NCBI RefSeq assembly: GCF_024124765.2
Contig: NZ_JAMXSR020000002.1
Location: forward strand, 705,001-769,000
DNA length: 64,000 nucleotides
Reading direction: 5' to 3'
Source of the DNA: Sphingomonas sp. H160509
Lineage (GTDB): Bacteria; Pseudomonadota; Alphaproteobacteria; Sphingomonadales; Sphingomonadaceae
A program made the translations under genes and the position numbers. Each line of letters begins with the position of its first letter. Positions within the stretch are counted from its first letter, which is position 1. A model generated the notes under the pieces. That model was not told the origin of the DNA. It saw only the letters and a list, made by a program, of their open reading frames with translations, and searched no databases. Positions 1 through 10,848 of the stretch are shown piece by piece.

Positions 1-1
1 C

Positions 2-584
2 AACACCGCGCGCGACTGGGTCGAGTTCCCGTCGCAGTTCAACGAGCATTGGGCGCTCGATCCCAAGGTTTTCGCGAACTATGCCAAGGATTACCGCACC
101 GGTGCGGTAATGCCGCAGGCGCTCGTCACGAAGATCAAGAATGCGGCGAAGTTCAACCAGGGGGTATGAGCTTGGCGAGCTGGTCGCGGCGGCGACGCTG
201 GATCAGGACTGGCATTCGCTGCCGGCGTCAGCCGGGCCGCAGGACGTCGACGCGTTCGAGACCAAGGCGCTGAATTCGATGGGGCTGGACACGAAGGACG
301 TGCCGCCGCGCTATCGCACCAGCTATTTCGCGCACATCTGGGCGGGTGGCTATGCGGCCGGCTACTATGCGTATCTGTGGACCCAGATGCTCGATAACGA
401 CGCGTATGCGTGGTTCATGGCGCATGGTGGGCTGACGCGCGCGAACGGCCAGCGCTTCCGCGACATGATCCTGTCGAAGGGCCATACCGAGGATTACGGT
501 CCGATGTTCAAGGCGTTCTACGGCAAGGACCCGGATATCGGCCCGATGCTCGAGGACCGCGGCCTGACGGCGACCGCGAAGTAA
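2..584 (+). CDS. M3 family peptidase (peptidyl-dipeptidase Dcp-like), C-terminal part, frameshifted
   Basis: Cut by the window's left edge; only about 193 C-terminal residues are visible. M3 peptidases are zinc metallo-oligopeptidases that cut short peptides. The stretch reading WVEFPSQFNEHW, then KFNQG, then LDQDWHSL and a Y-rich segment (SYFAHIWAGGYAAGYYAYLW) is typical of the Dcp/thimet oligopeptidase C-terminal helical domain; the HExxH zinc site lies upstream, outside the window. The frame breaks at a five-G run (160-164): dropping one G joins FNQG to YELGELVAAATLDQ. The stop codon at 582-584 is already part of a long hairpin. Family assignment is firm; the Dcp subtype is inferred. Confidence 0.8.
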
Positions 585-631
585 TATGGTGCGGTGCAGC
601 GGCCTTTGGGACCGCTGCACCGCACCATATT
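583..631 (+). terminator. Long perfect hairpin at the end of the M3 peptidase gene
   Basis: A perfect 20-bp stem (583-602 paired with 612-631) closes a 9-base loop. The left arm starts inside the TAA stop codon. Only a weak AT-rich stretch follows instead of a strong U tract, so it may act as a terminator or as a 3' end stabiliser. Confidence 0.7.
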
Positions 632-727
632 AAATCTGTAGCGTAACGGTCATCCGACTGTCTCGTCGTGCCAATAGGCGCAGCCCCGGGAGTGACGATC
701 GATCGATCTCGCTAGGGGTTTTCAAGA

Positions 728-3134
728 ATGACGATGTTTAATCGTACGGCCGCGCGGCTGTTGTGCGGCGCTATCGGTTTTGTCGTGGTCGGCGTGCCAG
801 TCACCGCAACGGCGCAGTCGCTGGTTTCCAAGGACGTGGAGCCGGGTTCGCCTGCTCCGGTGGCCGATCCAGCCACCCCGCCCGCCGGGCAGGATGACAC
901 GATCGTCGTCACCGGCGCGAACACGCGATCGGTGACGCAGGTCAGTGGCGTCGACATGCAGAAGATCCTTCCCGGCGTCAGCCCGTTGAAGGCGCTCCAG
1001 ACGCTCCCCCGGCGTTACCTTCCTTACTGCCGATCCTTGGGGCAACAACGAGCAGAACATCTCGCTGTTCGTCCACGGCTTCAACGCGCAGCAACTCGGC
1101 TACACGCTCGACGGACTGCCACTGGGCGACCAGAATTACGGCAACTACAATGGCTTGTCGCCACAACGTGCGATCATCTCGGAGAACATCTCGCGCGTCA
1201 CGCTGGCCAGCGGCGCGGGCGATCTCGGTACCGCATCGACCAGCAATCTGGGCGGTACGATCGATACCTTCTCGAGCGATCCACGAAAGGACATGGGCGT
1301 CCAGGTCGACCAGACGCTCGGCAGCCATTCTACCTCGCGACTGTTCGCGCGGATCGACAGCGGCGATCTGGGCAACGGCAACGCGTTCTACATCTCGGGC
1401 TCGCGCCAGAAAGCGAAGGCGTGGGATTTCAATGGTATCCAGGGCGGCTATCAGGCCAATGCCAAGTTCGTTCATGACGACAGCAATGGCAAGCTGACGC
1501 TCTACGGCGCGTTTTCGGACAAGACCGAACCGAACGAGGATGCGACCGTCGTCACGACGGCGACGCAAGGCACCGCGCCGTATGTCCGCCCGTTCGTCTA
1601 TCCCAATTTCAACGAGATGCTGACCTATCTCAACTCCGGCGCGTACAAGGCGGACGGGTCGAACTACCGCAATTACTACGGCGTCGCGGCCCGCACCGAC
1701 TATCTCGGCTACGTCAAATACGACTGGAACGTCAGCGACCGCGTGACCTTCTCGAACCAGGCCTATTATCATCACAACGACGGTGTCGGTGTCATCGGCG
1801 GTCCAATTGACGTCGCCGGCCTGCCCAAGCTGTTCTCGTTCTATTATCCCGGCCAGAACCTCACCCAGGTGTTCGGTGGCTCAGGGCTCGCGACGCGCAC
1901 GACAGAATATCGCATCGACCGCGGTGGCCTCGTCTCCACCGTCGCGCTCGATCTCGACGCGCATCATGTCGAGTTCGGCGCCTGGTACGAGCATCAGAGC
2001 TCGTCCGCGTATCGTCGCTGGTATCCGTTCCCGGTCAACAATCCGAGCACGCCGTACCAGCGCCCGCGTGAGGAACTGACACCGCTGATTACGCAATATC
2101 ATAGCGAAGTTCGCGTCGACGAATACCAGGCGCACATCCAGGACAGCTGGAAGGTCCTGCCAACGCTGACCATCCAGGGCGGCGTCAAGAGCACGTTCCA
2201 GAACGCGTCGCAGCGCGTGCCGACGCAGCCTATCCCGGGCTCGTTCACCGGCTCGGTTGCGCTGCCGGTCGGCAAGATCGACACGCACAAATACTTCCTG
2301 CCGCAGCTTGGTGCGCTATGGGATGCGACCGACAACGAGCAGGTGTTCGTCAACGTCCAGAAGAACATTCGCCAGTTCCAGACCAGCGCAGCCGCCGGCC
2401 TGTCGCCGTTCGCGCTCGGCAGCCAGGCGGCGTTCGACCTGTTCAAGCAGGACGTCGAGCCCGAGACGAGCTGGACCTATGAGGCGGGTTTGCGTTCGCA
2501 CCACGCCCTGAACCTTGGCCCGCTGACCGGCTTCGATGGCCAGATCAGCGTCTATCACGTCGACTTCAGCGACCGCCTGCTCGGGATCAGCCCGAACCCG
2601 GTTGTGACTGCGGTCGTCAGCGGCGCGGCGATCCTGCAGAACGTCGGTGCGGTGAAGACCGACGGGTTCGATGTCGCGGGCACGTTCCGGTTCGGCTCGC
2701 ACTTCTCGTTCTACGATGCGCTGTCGTACAACAACTCGCGCTACGAGGAGAACTACATCAGCGGGACGAGCACCGTCGCGACCGCAGGCAAGAAGGTGCC
2801 GGGGAGCCCCGACTGGCTCAACAAGTTCACCGCCTCGGCCAATTACGACATCTTCGACGTGCAATTCGTCGGCGACTATATCGGCAAGCGGTTCGCAACC
2901 TATACCAACGACCTGTCGGTGCCGTCCTACTTCACGCTGTCCGGCCGCATCGCCGCGCACGTACCGCTGTCGGAAGGGCAGGTCGTCAAGACGGCGACGG
3001 TCAGCCTCAACGTTACCAACATCACGAATAAGCGCGCCGCCTCGACGCTCAGCATCGGCGCGGCGAGCGGGACGTTCAACCAGTTCCCGGTCGCACCGCG
3101 CCAGATGTTCGGGACGATCAGCGTTGGCTTCTGA
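728..3134 (+). CDS. TonB-dependent outer-membrane receptor, frameshifted
   Basis: About 801 residues after correction. It has an N-terminal signal peptide (basic start, hydrophobic core, cleavage near VTATAQ) and a TonB-box-like DDTIVVTG near residue 58. A plug domain follows, then a long beta-barrel with many aromatic strand ends, finishing in the terminal phenylalanine expected of outer-membrane barrels (TISVGF). The reading breaks at a five-C run (1006-1010); removing one C joins LQTLPG to VTFLTADPWGNN. The receptor imports a ligand with TonB-ExbB-ExbD energy. The substrate cannot be read from the sequence and no partner transport gene sits beside it. The gene ends facing the GST gene on the other strand. 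Confidence 0.85.
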
Positions 3135-3169
3135 CGCGGGCAGGGGGGCCTCGGTCTTGCCGGGGTCTC

Positions 3170-3805
3170 CTACTGTGCGTCCGTCGTCGGGAATATGATC
3201 GGAGGATCGCCCGGTTGCCAAGGCGCCGGGCGTATCATGACCCGAGCGAACAACGCCGACGCGAGGTGCCCCGCTAGCCATGCTTGCAGTCGCTCAAACG
3301 GCAGGCCGTCGAAATAAGATCGATCGGTTAGCGCGAACTGGCGGACGAACGGCATGATCGCGAGATCGGTCATCGACTGGGGACTGCTGCCAAGACTGCC
3401 GGTAGCACGCAGCCGCTCGTCCAGATCGCGAAGCAAAACGGTCGCTGCATCACGGTGCTCGACCGGATCGACATCGTAGCGATCGGCATATTTGTAGCGG
3501 TCGAGATGGTGTTTGAAGGCGCCGTCGTTCGTCGCAATCAATGCGGCGTCGTTATCGGTTGGCCAATCGACGTCGGGCGTACGCGCGCAGGCCCAGCGCA
3601 TTATGTCGAGGCTCTGGTCGATCACCGTCCCGTCCGGCAGCACGAGCACCGGCACGGTTCCCTTGGGCGACGCGTCGAGCATTGCCACCGGCTTGTCCCG
3701 CAAGACGATCTCACGCAGTTCGACCTGACGATCGGCCGCCGCGATCGCGAGACGCGCGCGCATCGCGTACGGGCACCGTCGGAAGCTGTAGAGGATCGGC
3801 ATCAT
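3170..3805 (-). CDS. Glutathione S-transferase family protein
   Basis: About 211 residues from the chosen start (MMPILYSF). An upstream in-frame ATG at 3835 would add ten residues unlike the family N-terminus. The thioredoxin-fold start carries CPYAMRAR after the first beta strand, as in bacterial GSTs and glutaredoxin-2-like proteins. A cis-proline region follows (KGTVPVLVLPDG), then the ESxxI-equivalent DQSLDIMRW, then the all-helical C-terminal domain. Expected role is glutathione conjugation or disulfide chemistry in the cytoplasm; the substrate is unknown. The gene is intact and follows the siderophore receptor on the same strand after about 100 bases. Confidence 0.8.
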   Translation of the reverse strand: MMPILYSFRRCPYAMRARLAIAAADRQVELREIVLRDKPVAMLDASPKGTVPVLVLPDGTVIDQSLDIMRWACARTPDVDWPTDNDAALIATNDGAFKHHLDRYKYADRYDVDPVEHRDAATVLLRDLDERLRATGSLGSSPQSMTDLAIMPFVRQFALTDRSYFDGLPFERLQAWLAGHLASALFARVMIRPAPWQPGDPPIIFPTTDAQ

Positions 3806-3913
3806 CGGACCTGCATAATGCGAGCGAGCGCTCACGTCGCCTGATCCTGAAAACAGCCGGTGCGACCGCGATCGATACCGTGGAGCGGCATCGATCGCGG
3901 CAAGGCCGTCAAC

Positions 3914-6056
3914 TCAGAAACGATAGCCGATCATCGCCTGCACGGTCCGGCGGTTGCCGTACCAGCACCAGTTATAGTTGGCGAAGCACGACGTCAGATA
4001 CTTCTTGTCGAGGATGTTGGCACCGTTGACGGCGAGGCTGAGGCCCCGCAGCGATGGCGCGAACTTTTCGAGGTCGTAGCGGATCAGCGCATCATAAACG
4101 GTGTAAGACGGGCTGTTGCGGCCCGCGGTCTCGCCCGGCGTTACTCCCGCATAAACTTGGTCGACGTGACGCACCGCGCCGCCGATCGTCAGCCCTTCGA
4201 GGCCACCACTGCGTGGCGCCCAGTCGAGATAGGCTGACGTCCCGCCACGTCCGACGGTTTCCAGCCCACGACCGACACGCGCCGGCGCGTCGGCATCGCT
4301 GGTAACCTTGACGCGCTGCCGGCTGAACGCGACGCGCGCGTTGAAGCCGTAGGGCAGGGGGGGCACTCCCCTCAAATTCGACACCCTGCGAACGAACGCC
4401 GCCGGTCTGCCGAGATACGCTGAAATTGGGCGTCGATGTCAGGACGTTGGTCTGGTCGATACGGAACCATGCACCGGACAGCAGGATCTGCGTTCCCGGA
4501 ATGCTGAACTTCGCACCGGCCTCGATCTGCTTGCCGAGCGATGGGTCTGCCAGCCCGGGCTGGCCGTTGCTCTGCGTGATCGGATTCGCTTGCTGTTCGA
4601 ACGACGTCGAATAGCTGACGTACGGCGCCAGACCGAACGGCAGCGTATAGAGGGCGGCCGCACGATACGTGAATTTCTTGTCGTGTTTGACACGCCCGTC
4701 CTGTTGCGCGCGCGCCCAATCCTGCCGCCCGCTCAAGACTACGCGAAGGTCGCCGAGCGCCATCTGGTCCTGTGCGTAGATGCCCTGCTGACGCTGCTGT
4801 ACGTTGATCGAAAACTGGCCGCCGATCTGCTCCGGCGTCGTCGGAACCGGCACCGTACCGTAGACCGGGGCAAAGCCGTTAAGGGGAGGCGCGACGCCGA
4901 ACGCGGCAAGCTCGCGCGAGTGCGCGACCTGGCGATCTACGCCGAACAGGAGTGTGTGCTTGATCGGGCCGGTCTGGACGGTGCCGGAAAGCTGGTTGTC
5001 GAACGTCCAATTGTTGAGCTGCTCGCGGGTCGCATAGGATGCGCGGCTGAAAGTCTGCTGCGTCGGGTCGGTCGTGTTGAGGCCGCCTGCGGTATAGATG
5101 AGCCCGAGCGCCGACTTCACATATTGATAGCGACCCGACGAGCGGAATGCCCAGCCACCACCGAAATCATGACGGAAGATGTAGGTGAGTGCCGCCTGCT
5201 CCCGGCTGAAGCGGTTGCCCGCCTCGCCGCCGTCGAAGCTGGTCGGCAACTTGCCGTTGGGGTTGGCAAGCAACGTGCCGCTCGCGGGGAACACGCCGTA
5301 GTCGCCGTTGTACGGATCATGCGAATAGGCCCCGAGCAGCGTGAAGCTGGTCGAGCTGCCCGCGCCCGCCGTTACTGCACCCGAGATCGTCTGGCGCTCG
5401 CGCTTGCCGAACTTCTGCTGCGTGTCGGCACCGTTCGCACTGCCGTTGATCCGCCACAGGACGCCTTCGCCGGCTCGGCCACCGATGTCGGCATCGACGC
5501 GGTAGAGATCGTAGTTGCCATAAGTGCCGCTGATCGCCCCGTATAGCGCCTGGTCGAGCGGGAGCTTACTCGATTCCGCGACAAGGCCGCCGGGGCTCGA
5601 CTGGCCGTACAATACCGATGCGGGGCCCTTGATGACTTCGATCCGGTCGAGCCGGGAGACGTCGACCTGCGGCACCGCGTAGCCGGACGGGCTGCCGAAC
5701 TGCTTCAACCCGTCGAGATAGACCGGGGCATCGAAGCCACGCAGCTTGAACTGATCATAGACCTCGCCGCTCGACCCACGCGTTTCGGGGGTCACGCCGG
5801 CGACGAACCGGAGCGCCTGGTTGAGGTTCTGCAAACTGCGTCCGGCAATGTCGTCGGCGGTGATGACGGTGATCGACTGCGGCGTCTCGGCGAGTGGCGT
5901 ATCGGTCTTGGTCCCGGAGGATGCCTGGTCTCGCGGATGCTGTCCGGTCACGACGATCACGTCCGAGGCGTCCTCGTGCAAAGTCTGTGCATAGCCCGGC
6001 GCGACGGCGAAAGCCGCGGAGCCCAGCAAGATGGCGATGCCAAGACGACGTGTCAT
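3914..6056 (-). CDS. TonB-dependent siderophore receptor, frameshifted
   Basis: About 713 residues. Signal peptide ends near GYAQ; the TonB box region reads DVIVVTGQ; the plug contains TPQSITVITADDI and the ferric-siderophore signature region RIEVIKGPASVLYGQSSPGG. The barrel ends in MIGYRF with a terminal Phe. This plug pattern is that of the FhuA/FpvA/FcuA siderophore class. The frame breaks in a seven-G run on the plus strand (4357-4363); dropping one base gives EFEGSAPLPYGFNARV. A palindromic Fur-type box lies about 40 bases upstream of the start, so iron-repressed expression is likely. The siderophore itself is not identifiable here. Confidence 0.88.
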
Positions 6057-6094
6057 ATGATTCCCTTTACGTTATCGCGCCCCGCTAATGTTTT

Positions 6095-6109
6095 TGATAA
6101 CTATTATCA
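6095..6109. promoter_or_regulatory. Fur-type iron box
   Basis: The sequence TGATAACTATTATCA is a 6-3-6 palindrome close to the core of the Fur consensus (GATAAT repeats). It sits between the siderophore receptor (start 6056, minus strand) and a small unknown gene (start 6200, plus strand), so it may control both. Confidence 0.7.
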
Positions 6110-6199
6110 ATAGCCGCGTTCCGACCGAGCCAGATAGCGCTTGCCTCTGCGGCAATATGGCAACACCAGCCACGGAACGTAACGTGATGGACGACAGAC

Positions 6200-6541
6200 A
6201 TGAGCGGCAAGATACTAGCGGTCGAGATTGCGACGGCGGGGGACGCATCCTGGTTCGAGAAGCATCCCGATCGCCGGCTACGGATCCGCAACATGGTGAT
6301 GGGCGAGTTCGGCGACGTGAGCGGCGAGCCTCCGGTCGGGATGGCGTGGCGAACGATCGTCCTGGAAGCTCAGCCCGGCGCGCGTAGCCGCCAAGCGATC
6401 GCACTCCCGATCGGCACGGATGTCGACTCGTTCGACGACGACGATCTCTTCGATCTATTCCGGCGCGTGGCTCCGTCCGGCGCACGGAAAATGATTGCAG
6501 CATTGCGCCAAGTTAAGTTGCCTGGCACACCCAAAACCTGA
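6200..6541 (+). CDS. Hypothetical small protein
   Basis: 113 residues, intact, with no signal peptide or membrane segment. It has an acidic stretch (DVDSFDDDDLFDLF) near residues 75-88 and a basic C-terminus. I do not recognise the family. It is divergent from the siderophore receptor and shares the upstream region holding the Fur-type box, so an iron-linked role is possible but unproven. A start a few codons upstream cannot be excluded. Confidence 0.55.
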   Translation: MSGKILAVEIATAGDASWFEKHPDRRLRIRNMVMGEFGDVSGEPPVGMAWRTIVLEAQPGARSRQAIALPIGTDVDSFDDDDLFDLFRRVAPSGARKMIAALRQVKLPGTPKT

Positions 6542-6687
6542 GTCCGTCTCGCGCAGTTCAACAACATGATTATTGGAACAAATATCGGGCAAAGCGAGGC
6601 TTTCCCGTGATGGACTGCGCTTCTAACTTCGCCGCCGCCTGCTAGCTTGAGTGACAGTGACGCGCTGCCGAAAGGCGCTGCGTCCTC

Positions 6688-6735
6688 GGTGCCCCTGCCC
6701 GGATACGAGAGTGTCGCACGGACGGGCGGGGCACC
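6688..6735. repeat. G/C-rich inverted repeat
   Basis: GGTGCCCCTGCCCG pairs with CGGGCGGGGCACC with a single bulged base. It is one of two adjacent hairpins in the roughly 320-base gap between the small unknown gene and the antiporter gene. No convincing coding frame is seen in this gap. Confidence 0.6.
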
Positions 6736-6807
6736 TCGTTCATTTCTAATTCACCTTCGAACGGCATATCGCGAAGTAGAGGCATCGCCCAAGTAACGCG
6801 TACCTTC

Positions 6808-6848
6808 AGCGCCCCGTCGGTTTCAGTCACACGGACGGACGGGGCGCT
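6808..6848 (-). terminator. Hairpin downstream of the antiporter gene
   Basis: A perfect 11-bp stem (AGCGCCCCGTC at 6808-6818 with its complement at 6838-6848) encloses a 19-base loop, 13 bases after the nhaP stop on the minus strand. There is no strong U tract. Confidence 0.6.
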
Positions 6849-6860
6849 ATTTCGCTCCGG

Positions 6861-8549
6861 TTAAGCCAAGCCCTGCCGCGACAACCGCGCATCGATCAGG
6901 TCGAGCTCGCGCCCGAGTTGCTCCGCCAGTTCCACCCCGATCTCCCGGCGCCTTGCAAGGTCGAAGATCGCGTTGCGCTCAGCACGTACCGCCGCAAGCC
7001 GCATGTCCCGTTCGATCTTGACGTCGCCTTGCCGCGCGCGGTCCTCCGGCCGCGACGACAGGCTGTCGATGCGTTCGCGGTACTGGTCCATCAATCGCGC
7101 CGCGACATCGGTGAAGCGATCGGGATCGTCGCGCCCCCTCGGCCATCCGGTGTTGAACACGGTCGAGTTCGGCGATCGCCGCATTGGCCGCAACAAGCCG
7201 AGCCTGATCGCGTGCGGCACCGATGCCGGTTTCGGGCGGCAGGCTGAGGCCCCGCAGCAGCAATGGCAGCGCGACGGCGGCAATGATTAGCGACGACAGG
7301 ATGACGCCCGACGCAAGGAAGATAACGAGATCGCGCGCCGGGAAGGGCGTACCGTCGGCGAGGCTCAACGGAAGCGTGAGCGCGCCTGCCAAGGTGATGG
7401 CACCACGCGCGCCCGCGCACGACATCGCCGCGATGATACGCCGTGGTGGGCTTTCGCCCGCGGTCGTATCGTTGCGCCGCCGTGCGCGAAGAAGCGTGAA
7501 CTGGAGCGAAACCCAGACCCAGCCGTAGCGAAGGATCGCCAACCCGGCGACGACGGCAATGACATAGACGGCCAACCACCACGGGCTGACGTGCCCGGTC
7601 GACGTCACGGTGTCGCGGGCGCGAACGAACACCTCGGGCAGTTGCTCGCCGAGCAGCACGAAGATCACGCCGTTCAGGGTGAACTGGAGCATGTCCCACA
7701 CCGCGCGCCTGCGGATGCGCGTACCGGCGGCGACCGCCGTGGTCGCGTCGGTAAAGGTCATCGCAATACCCGCGGCGGCGGCAGCGAGAACGCCAGACGC
7801 GTGGATGTGTTCGGCCAGTAGATAGGCGGCGAACGGGATCAACAAGCTGACGAGGATGTTCGAGCCGGCCTCGTCACCGAACCGTCGTGCGAAGGCGCTC
7901 TTGGTCGCGACGATACCGAGCGCGACACCGACGCCGATCGCAACCCCGGCGACCGCCATCCACGCGAACGTCGCCGCGGCATCGGCGAACGAGAAGGTGC
8001 CGGTCAGTACGGCGGCGATCGCAAAGCGGACGCAGACCAGGCCGGACGCGTCGTTCAGCAACGCCTCGCCTTCGAGGATATGCATCATCCGCTTCGGGAT
8101 CGGCGCGTTCTGGGCGACCGCGGAGACGGCAATAGGATCGGTCGGCGACACCACGGCCGCGAGCGCGAACGCGACCCCCAGCGGCATCGCCGGGATCAGC
8201 CAATGGACGAAGAGGCCCATGCCAAGGACGGTGAGGAAAACGAGGCCGAGCGCGAGCCCCAACACGGCGCCACTATCGCGAAAGAGTTCGTCCTTGGGAA
8301 TGCGCCAGCCGTCGAGGAACAGGAGCGGCGGCACGAGCAGAGAAGGAAGAAGAGTTCGGGATCGAGTTCGACCCGGACATGCGCGACCATGCCGATGAGT
8401 GCGCCGAGCGCGATCTGTACGAGCGGACGTGGCAGCGCCGACGGCAGCATGCGCGACGCGATGCCGCTCACCACGACGGCGAGCAACAGGAACAGGCACA
8501 AGGTCACAATCTGCAAACCGGACTCCCCAAGGTTTTGGACGCGCAGCAA
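6861..8549 (-). CDS. NhaP-type Na+/H+ antiporter (CPA1 family), frameshifted twice
   Basis: About 562 residues after correction. It is an inner-membrane cation/proton antiporter with a run of hydrophobic helices. Family motifs include LLVPPLLFLDGWRIPKDE, the SPTDPIAV helix with its ion-site Asp, EGEALLNDASGL, and GARGAITLAGAL. A hydrophilic tail of about 110 residues follows. The N-terminal part (from MLRVQNLG) shifts frame near 8340-8350, where one missing base explains the break (ELFF then LLVPPLL). A second break is the five-C run at 7134-7138 (MAEG then RDDPDRF). Likely role is Na+ and pH homeostasis. It appears monocistronic. Confidence 0.85.
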
Positions 8550-8591
8550 GCACGCAGGCGCGCGATCAACAGGACCGGCAGGTAGTCTCGA

Positions 8592-9271
8592 TCAGATAGC
8601 AGTAAATCGGAAATTTCGGAAGCGTGCGCTACCTCTTCCCGCAGCGTTTACCCCGGCCGGAGCATCACGAAGCCGCCGCGGACGTCGTAGTGGTAAACCC
8701 GAAACCTCGATCCGCCGATCGAACCGGCGCCAAGTCCGGTCGCCATCTCCGCTCATGGCGTACGTGACGATGTGGCGGTTGTTGGTCACGCGGATCAACA
8801 TCGAACGGCCATGCGGGTTGGCGGGGCGGCCGCGCTGGGCGCCACATTGATGCGTGACGAAACGATCCCCGTCGAGGCCAAGACCGCAATAAAGCTTGTC
8901 GTCGTAGAACAGGAGGAGCCCAGCAGTGGTGCCGGGAGTCGCAGTCGAAGCGGTATCGCGTATCCCCGGCGATCAGCTACAGCGGAGATGAGTTCACGGG
9001 CGCGGAGCCGTTAGCGGCGAGGGTCAGCGTGTTGCCGGTGATCGATGGGCGCTTTGCCTCGTTTGGACGTGGGCGAAAAAACTCCATCTCGTGCCAAGCG
9101 CGAGCTTCTCAAAATTGTCGGATTCGCTTGGCCGTGCGAGACTGCGGCGCCACCCTTTGGCTTGGTGAGCGGCGTCCAGAGGTCGCCGCCCTTCATGCTG
9201 AACCAGCCGTATGCGGTCCTTTCGGGGCCCTCGGATGAGAAGCCGTCGACGATCCAGTCTTCTGGGTAGCC
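8592..9271 (-). pseudogene. Decayed GH43-family glycosidase (beta-xylosidase-like), C-terminal remnant
   Basis: Reading several frames of the minus strand gives a series typical of the C-terminal domain of GH43 beta-xylosidases/arabinofuranosidases: AYGWFSMKGGDL, ALGTRWSFFA, NTLTLAANGSAPVNSSPL, AGLLLFYDDKLYCGLGLDG, RFVTHQCG, RPANPHGRSM, VTNNRHIVTYAMSGDG, FDRRIEVSG, YHYDVRGGFVMLRPG, and finally ARFRNFRFTAI. At least four frame changes and an in-frame TAG (after NSSPL) separate these pieces. The N-terminal five-bladed catalytic propeller is absent, so this is real decay and not only a miscall. The remaining bases up to the kinase start (9272-9542) hold no gene I can support; they include a run of seven T. 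Confidence 0.7.
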
Positions 9272-9542
9272 CAAGGATCATTGATTTTTTTGACAGAGCC
9301 GACCGTCGAAAGGCCGTCGGCCGCAAGGCGGATACGATCGCCGCCCGAGAGGAAAAGCCACATCCTCGCCGTCGATGGCGGCTGGCTCGCTCGGTGACGT
9401 TCGTCCCGGCACGGAAGCGGGGGGCCAGTCTCACGCTAACGGGAAGGGGCTTCCGCTGGCGTATCCATCGTGGCACGCACGCTTCACCACGACCAAGCAA
9501 GGCCGTCCTCCCCGTGCTGGGCGGATCAGACGAAGGGGCAAT

Positions 9543-10551
9543 ATGACGAAATTCCTGGCGTTCGGCGAGATCATGTTACGGCTTTCCCCGCCGGGTCGCG
9601 AGTTGCTGTTGCAGACGCCGAAGCTCGACGTTTGGGTCGCAGGCGCAGAGGCGAACGTCGTGACGCAGCTTGCACGGCTCGGTCACGACGTCGGGATGGC
9701 AACGATGGTCCCCGACAACGATCTCGGCCGCGCGGCGATAACGACGTTGCGTGGTCATGGTGTCGACACGTCGACGATCACACTGGGCGGCGACCGGATG
9801 GGGCTGTATTTCGTGACGTCGGGCGCAGGCCTTCGCGCCACCGAAGTCATCTACGACCGGGCCTGGTCGTCGTTCGCGGAGGCACCTGCTGACACCTGGG
9901 ACTGGACTTCGCTGCTCGACGGCGTCGATCGCCTGCATCTGTCCGGCATCACCCCGGCGCTCGGCCCGGTCCCGGCGGAAGCGGCGCTGACCGCGGTTCG
10001 TGCCGCGACCGAACGCGGAATTGCGGTCTCGTTCGACGGCAATTGGCGCGGCAAGCTGTGGGAACGGTGGGACTCGAACCCGCGCGCGATCCTGACGCAA
10101 CTCGTCGAGCATGCGGACCTGATGTTCGGCAATCACCGCGACATCGCCCTGCTGCTCGATCGCGACTTCTCCGGCGAGGCCGAAGATCGCCGCCGCGAAG
10201 CGACGGAGGCGGCGTTCGCCGCGTTCCCTCGCTTGCAGACGATCGCATCCACCGCGCGTCATGTCGAACACGTCGATCTCCACCGCCTTTCCGCGAGGAT
10301 CGATACGCGCGACGCTAGCGTTCAGACCGACGAGGTCGTGCTGGCCGGTATCGTCGATCGGATCGGCGGCGGCGACGCGTTCGCGGCGGGTATCCTGCAT
10401 GGCCTGCGGTCGGGCAAGGGCATCGCCGAAACCGCGCGCGTCGGCTTGGCCCCTCGCGGCGCTGAAACATTCGTTGCCGGGCGATGCGAGCCTGTTCCGC
10501 CAAGCTGATATCGACGCATATCTCGCCGGCGGCCTCGATGTCCGGCGATGA
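9543..10551 (+). CDS. kdgK: PfkB-family sugar kinase, probable 2-keto-3-deoxygluconate kinase, frameshifted near the end
   Basis: About 335 residues. It starts MTKFLAFGEIMLRLSPPG, as in KDG kinases, with the PfkB N-terminal region GAEANVVTQLARLGHDVG. The C-terminal PfkB signature DRIGGGDAFAAGILHG contains the catalytic Asp. Expected reaction: ATP-dependent phosphorylation of 2-keto-3-deoxygluconate in uronate/pectin breakdown. The frame breaks at a four-C run (10450-10453); removing one C gives GLALAALKHSLPGDASL and a normal C-terminus to 10551. GGGGC-type ribosome-binding bases precede the ATG. Flanking GH43 and TonB-receptor remnants suggest a former polysaccharide-use locus. The exact sugar is inferred from similarity. 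Confidence 0.75.
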
Positions 10552-10599
10552 CTGGACGCCTAGGGCGGCGATAGGTGCCGGTGCCGAACTGGTCCTGGC

Positions 10600-10800
10600 C
10601 AGTGGCGCCAGGGCGAATGCGTCGTGCTCGGTGCGTTGCCGAACACGACGCGCACGGCAACGCTCTACGGCCTGTCGAAGCGCGCGTAGAACGGTACGCT
10701 CTATTACGACGACAAGAAGTTCAGCGCGCGCGGGTCCGTCAGCTATCGCGGCCCATACATCGACGGCAGTTCAGCGACGGGCAACGTCGGTTTAGTCTGG
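10600..10800 (+). pseudogene. TonB-dependent receptor remnant (barrel fragment)
   Basis: Downstream of kdgK the plus strand reads NGTLYYDDKKFSARGSVSYR and then GPYIDGSSATGNV, characteristic of late barrel strands of Caulobacter/Sphingomonas-type TonB receptors. A TAG directly before this (10685-10687, where a Trp is expected) and a frame change show decay. No plug or N-terminal part is present, and the sequence runs out before the barrel end. Confidence 0.65.
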
Positions 10801-10813
10801 ATCCGAAAGCGAC

Positions 10814-10848
10814 CCGGTGGCGCACTCCTGGCCAGAGTGCGCCACCGG
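10814..10848 (-). terminator. Hairpin terminator after astB
   Basis: A perfect 14-bp stem (10814-10827 with 10835-10848) and 7-base loop lies directly against the astB stop codon on the minus strand. Confidence 0.75.

Noticed and set aside
6642-6830. Short 62-residue minus-strand frame
   Set aside because: It spans the two hairpins, has no motif or good RBS, and looks non-coding.
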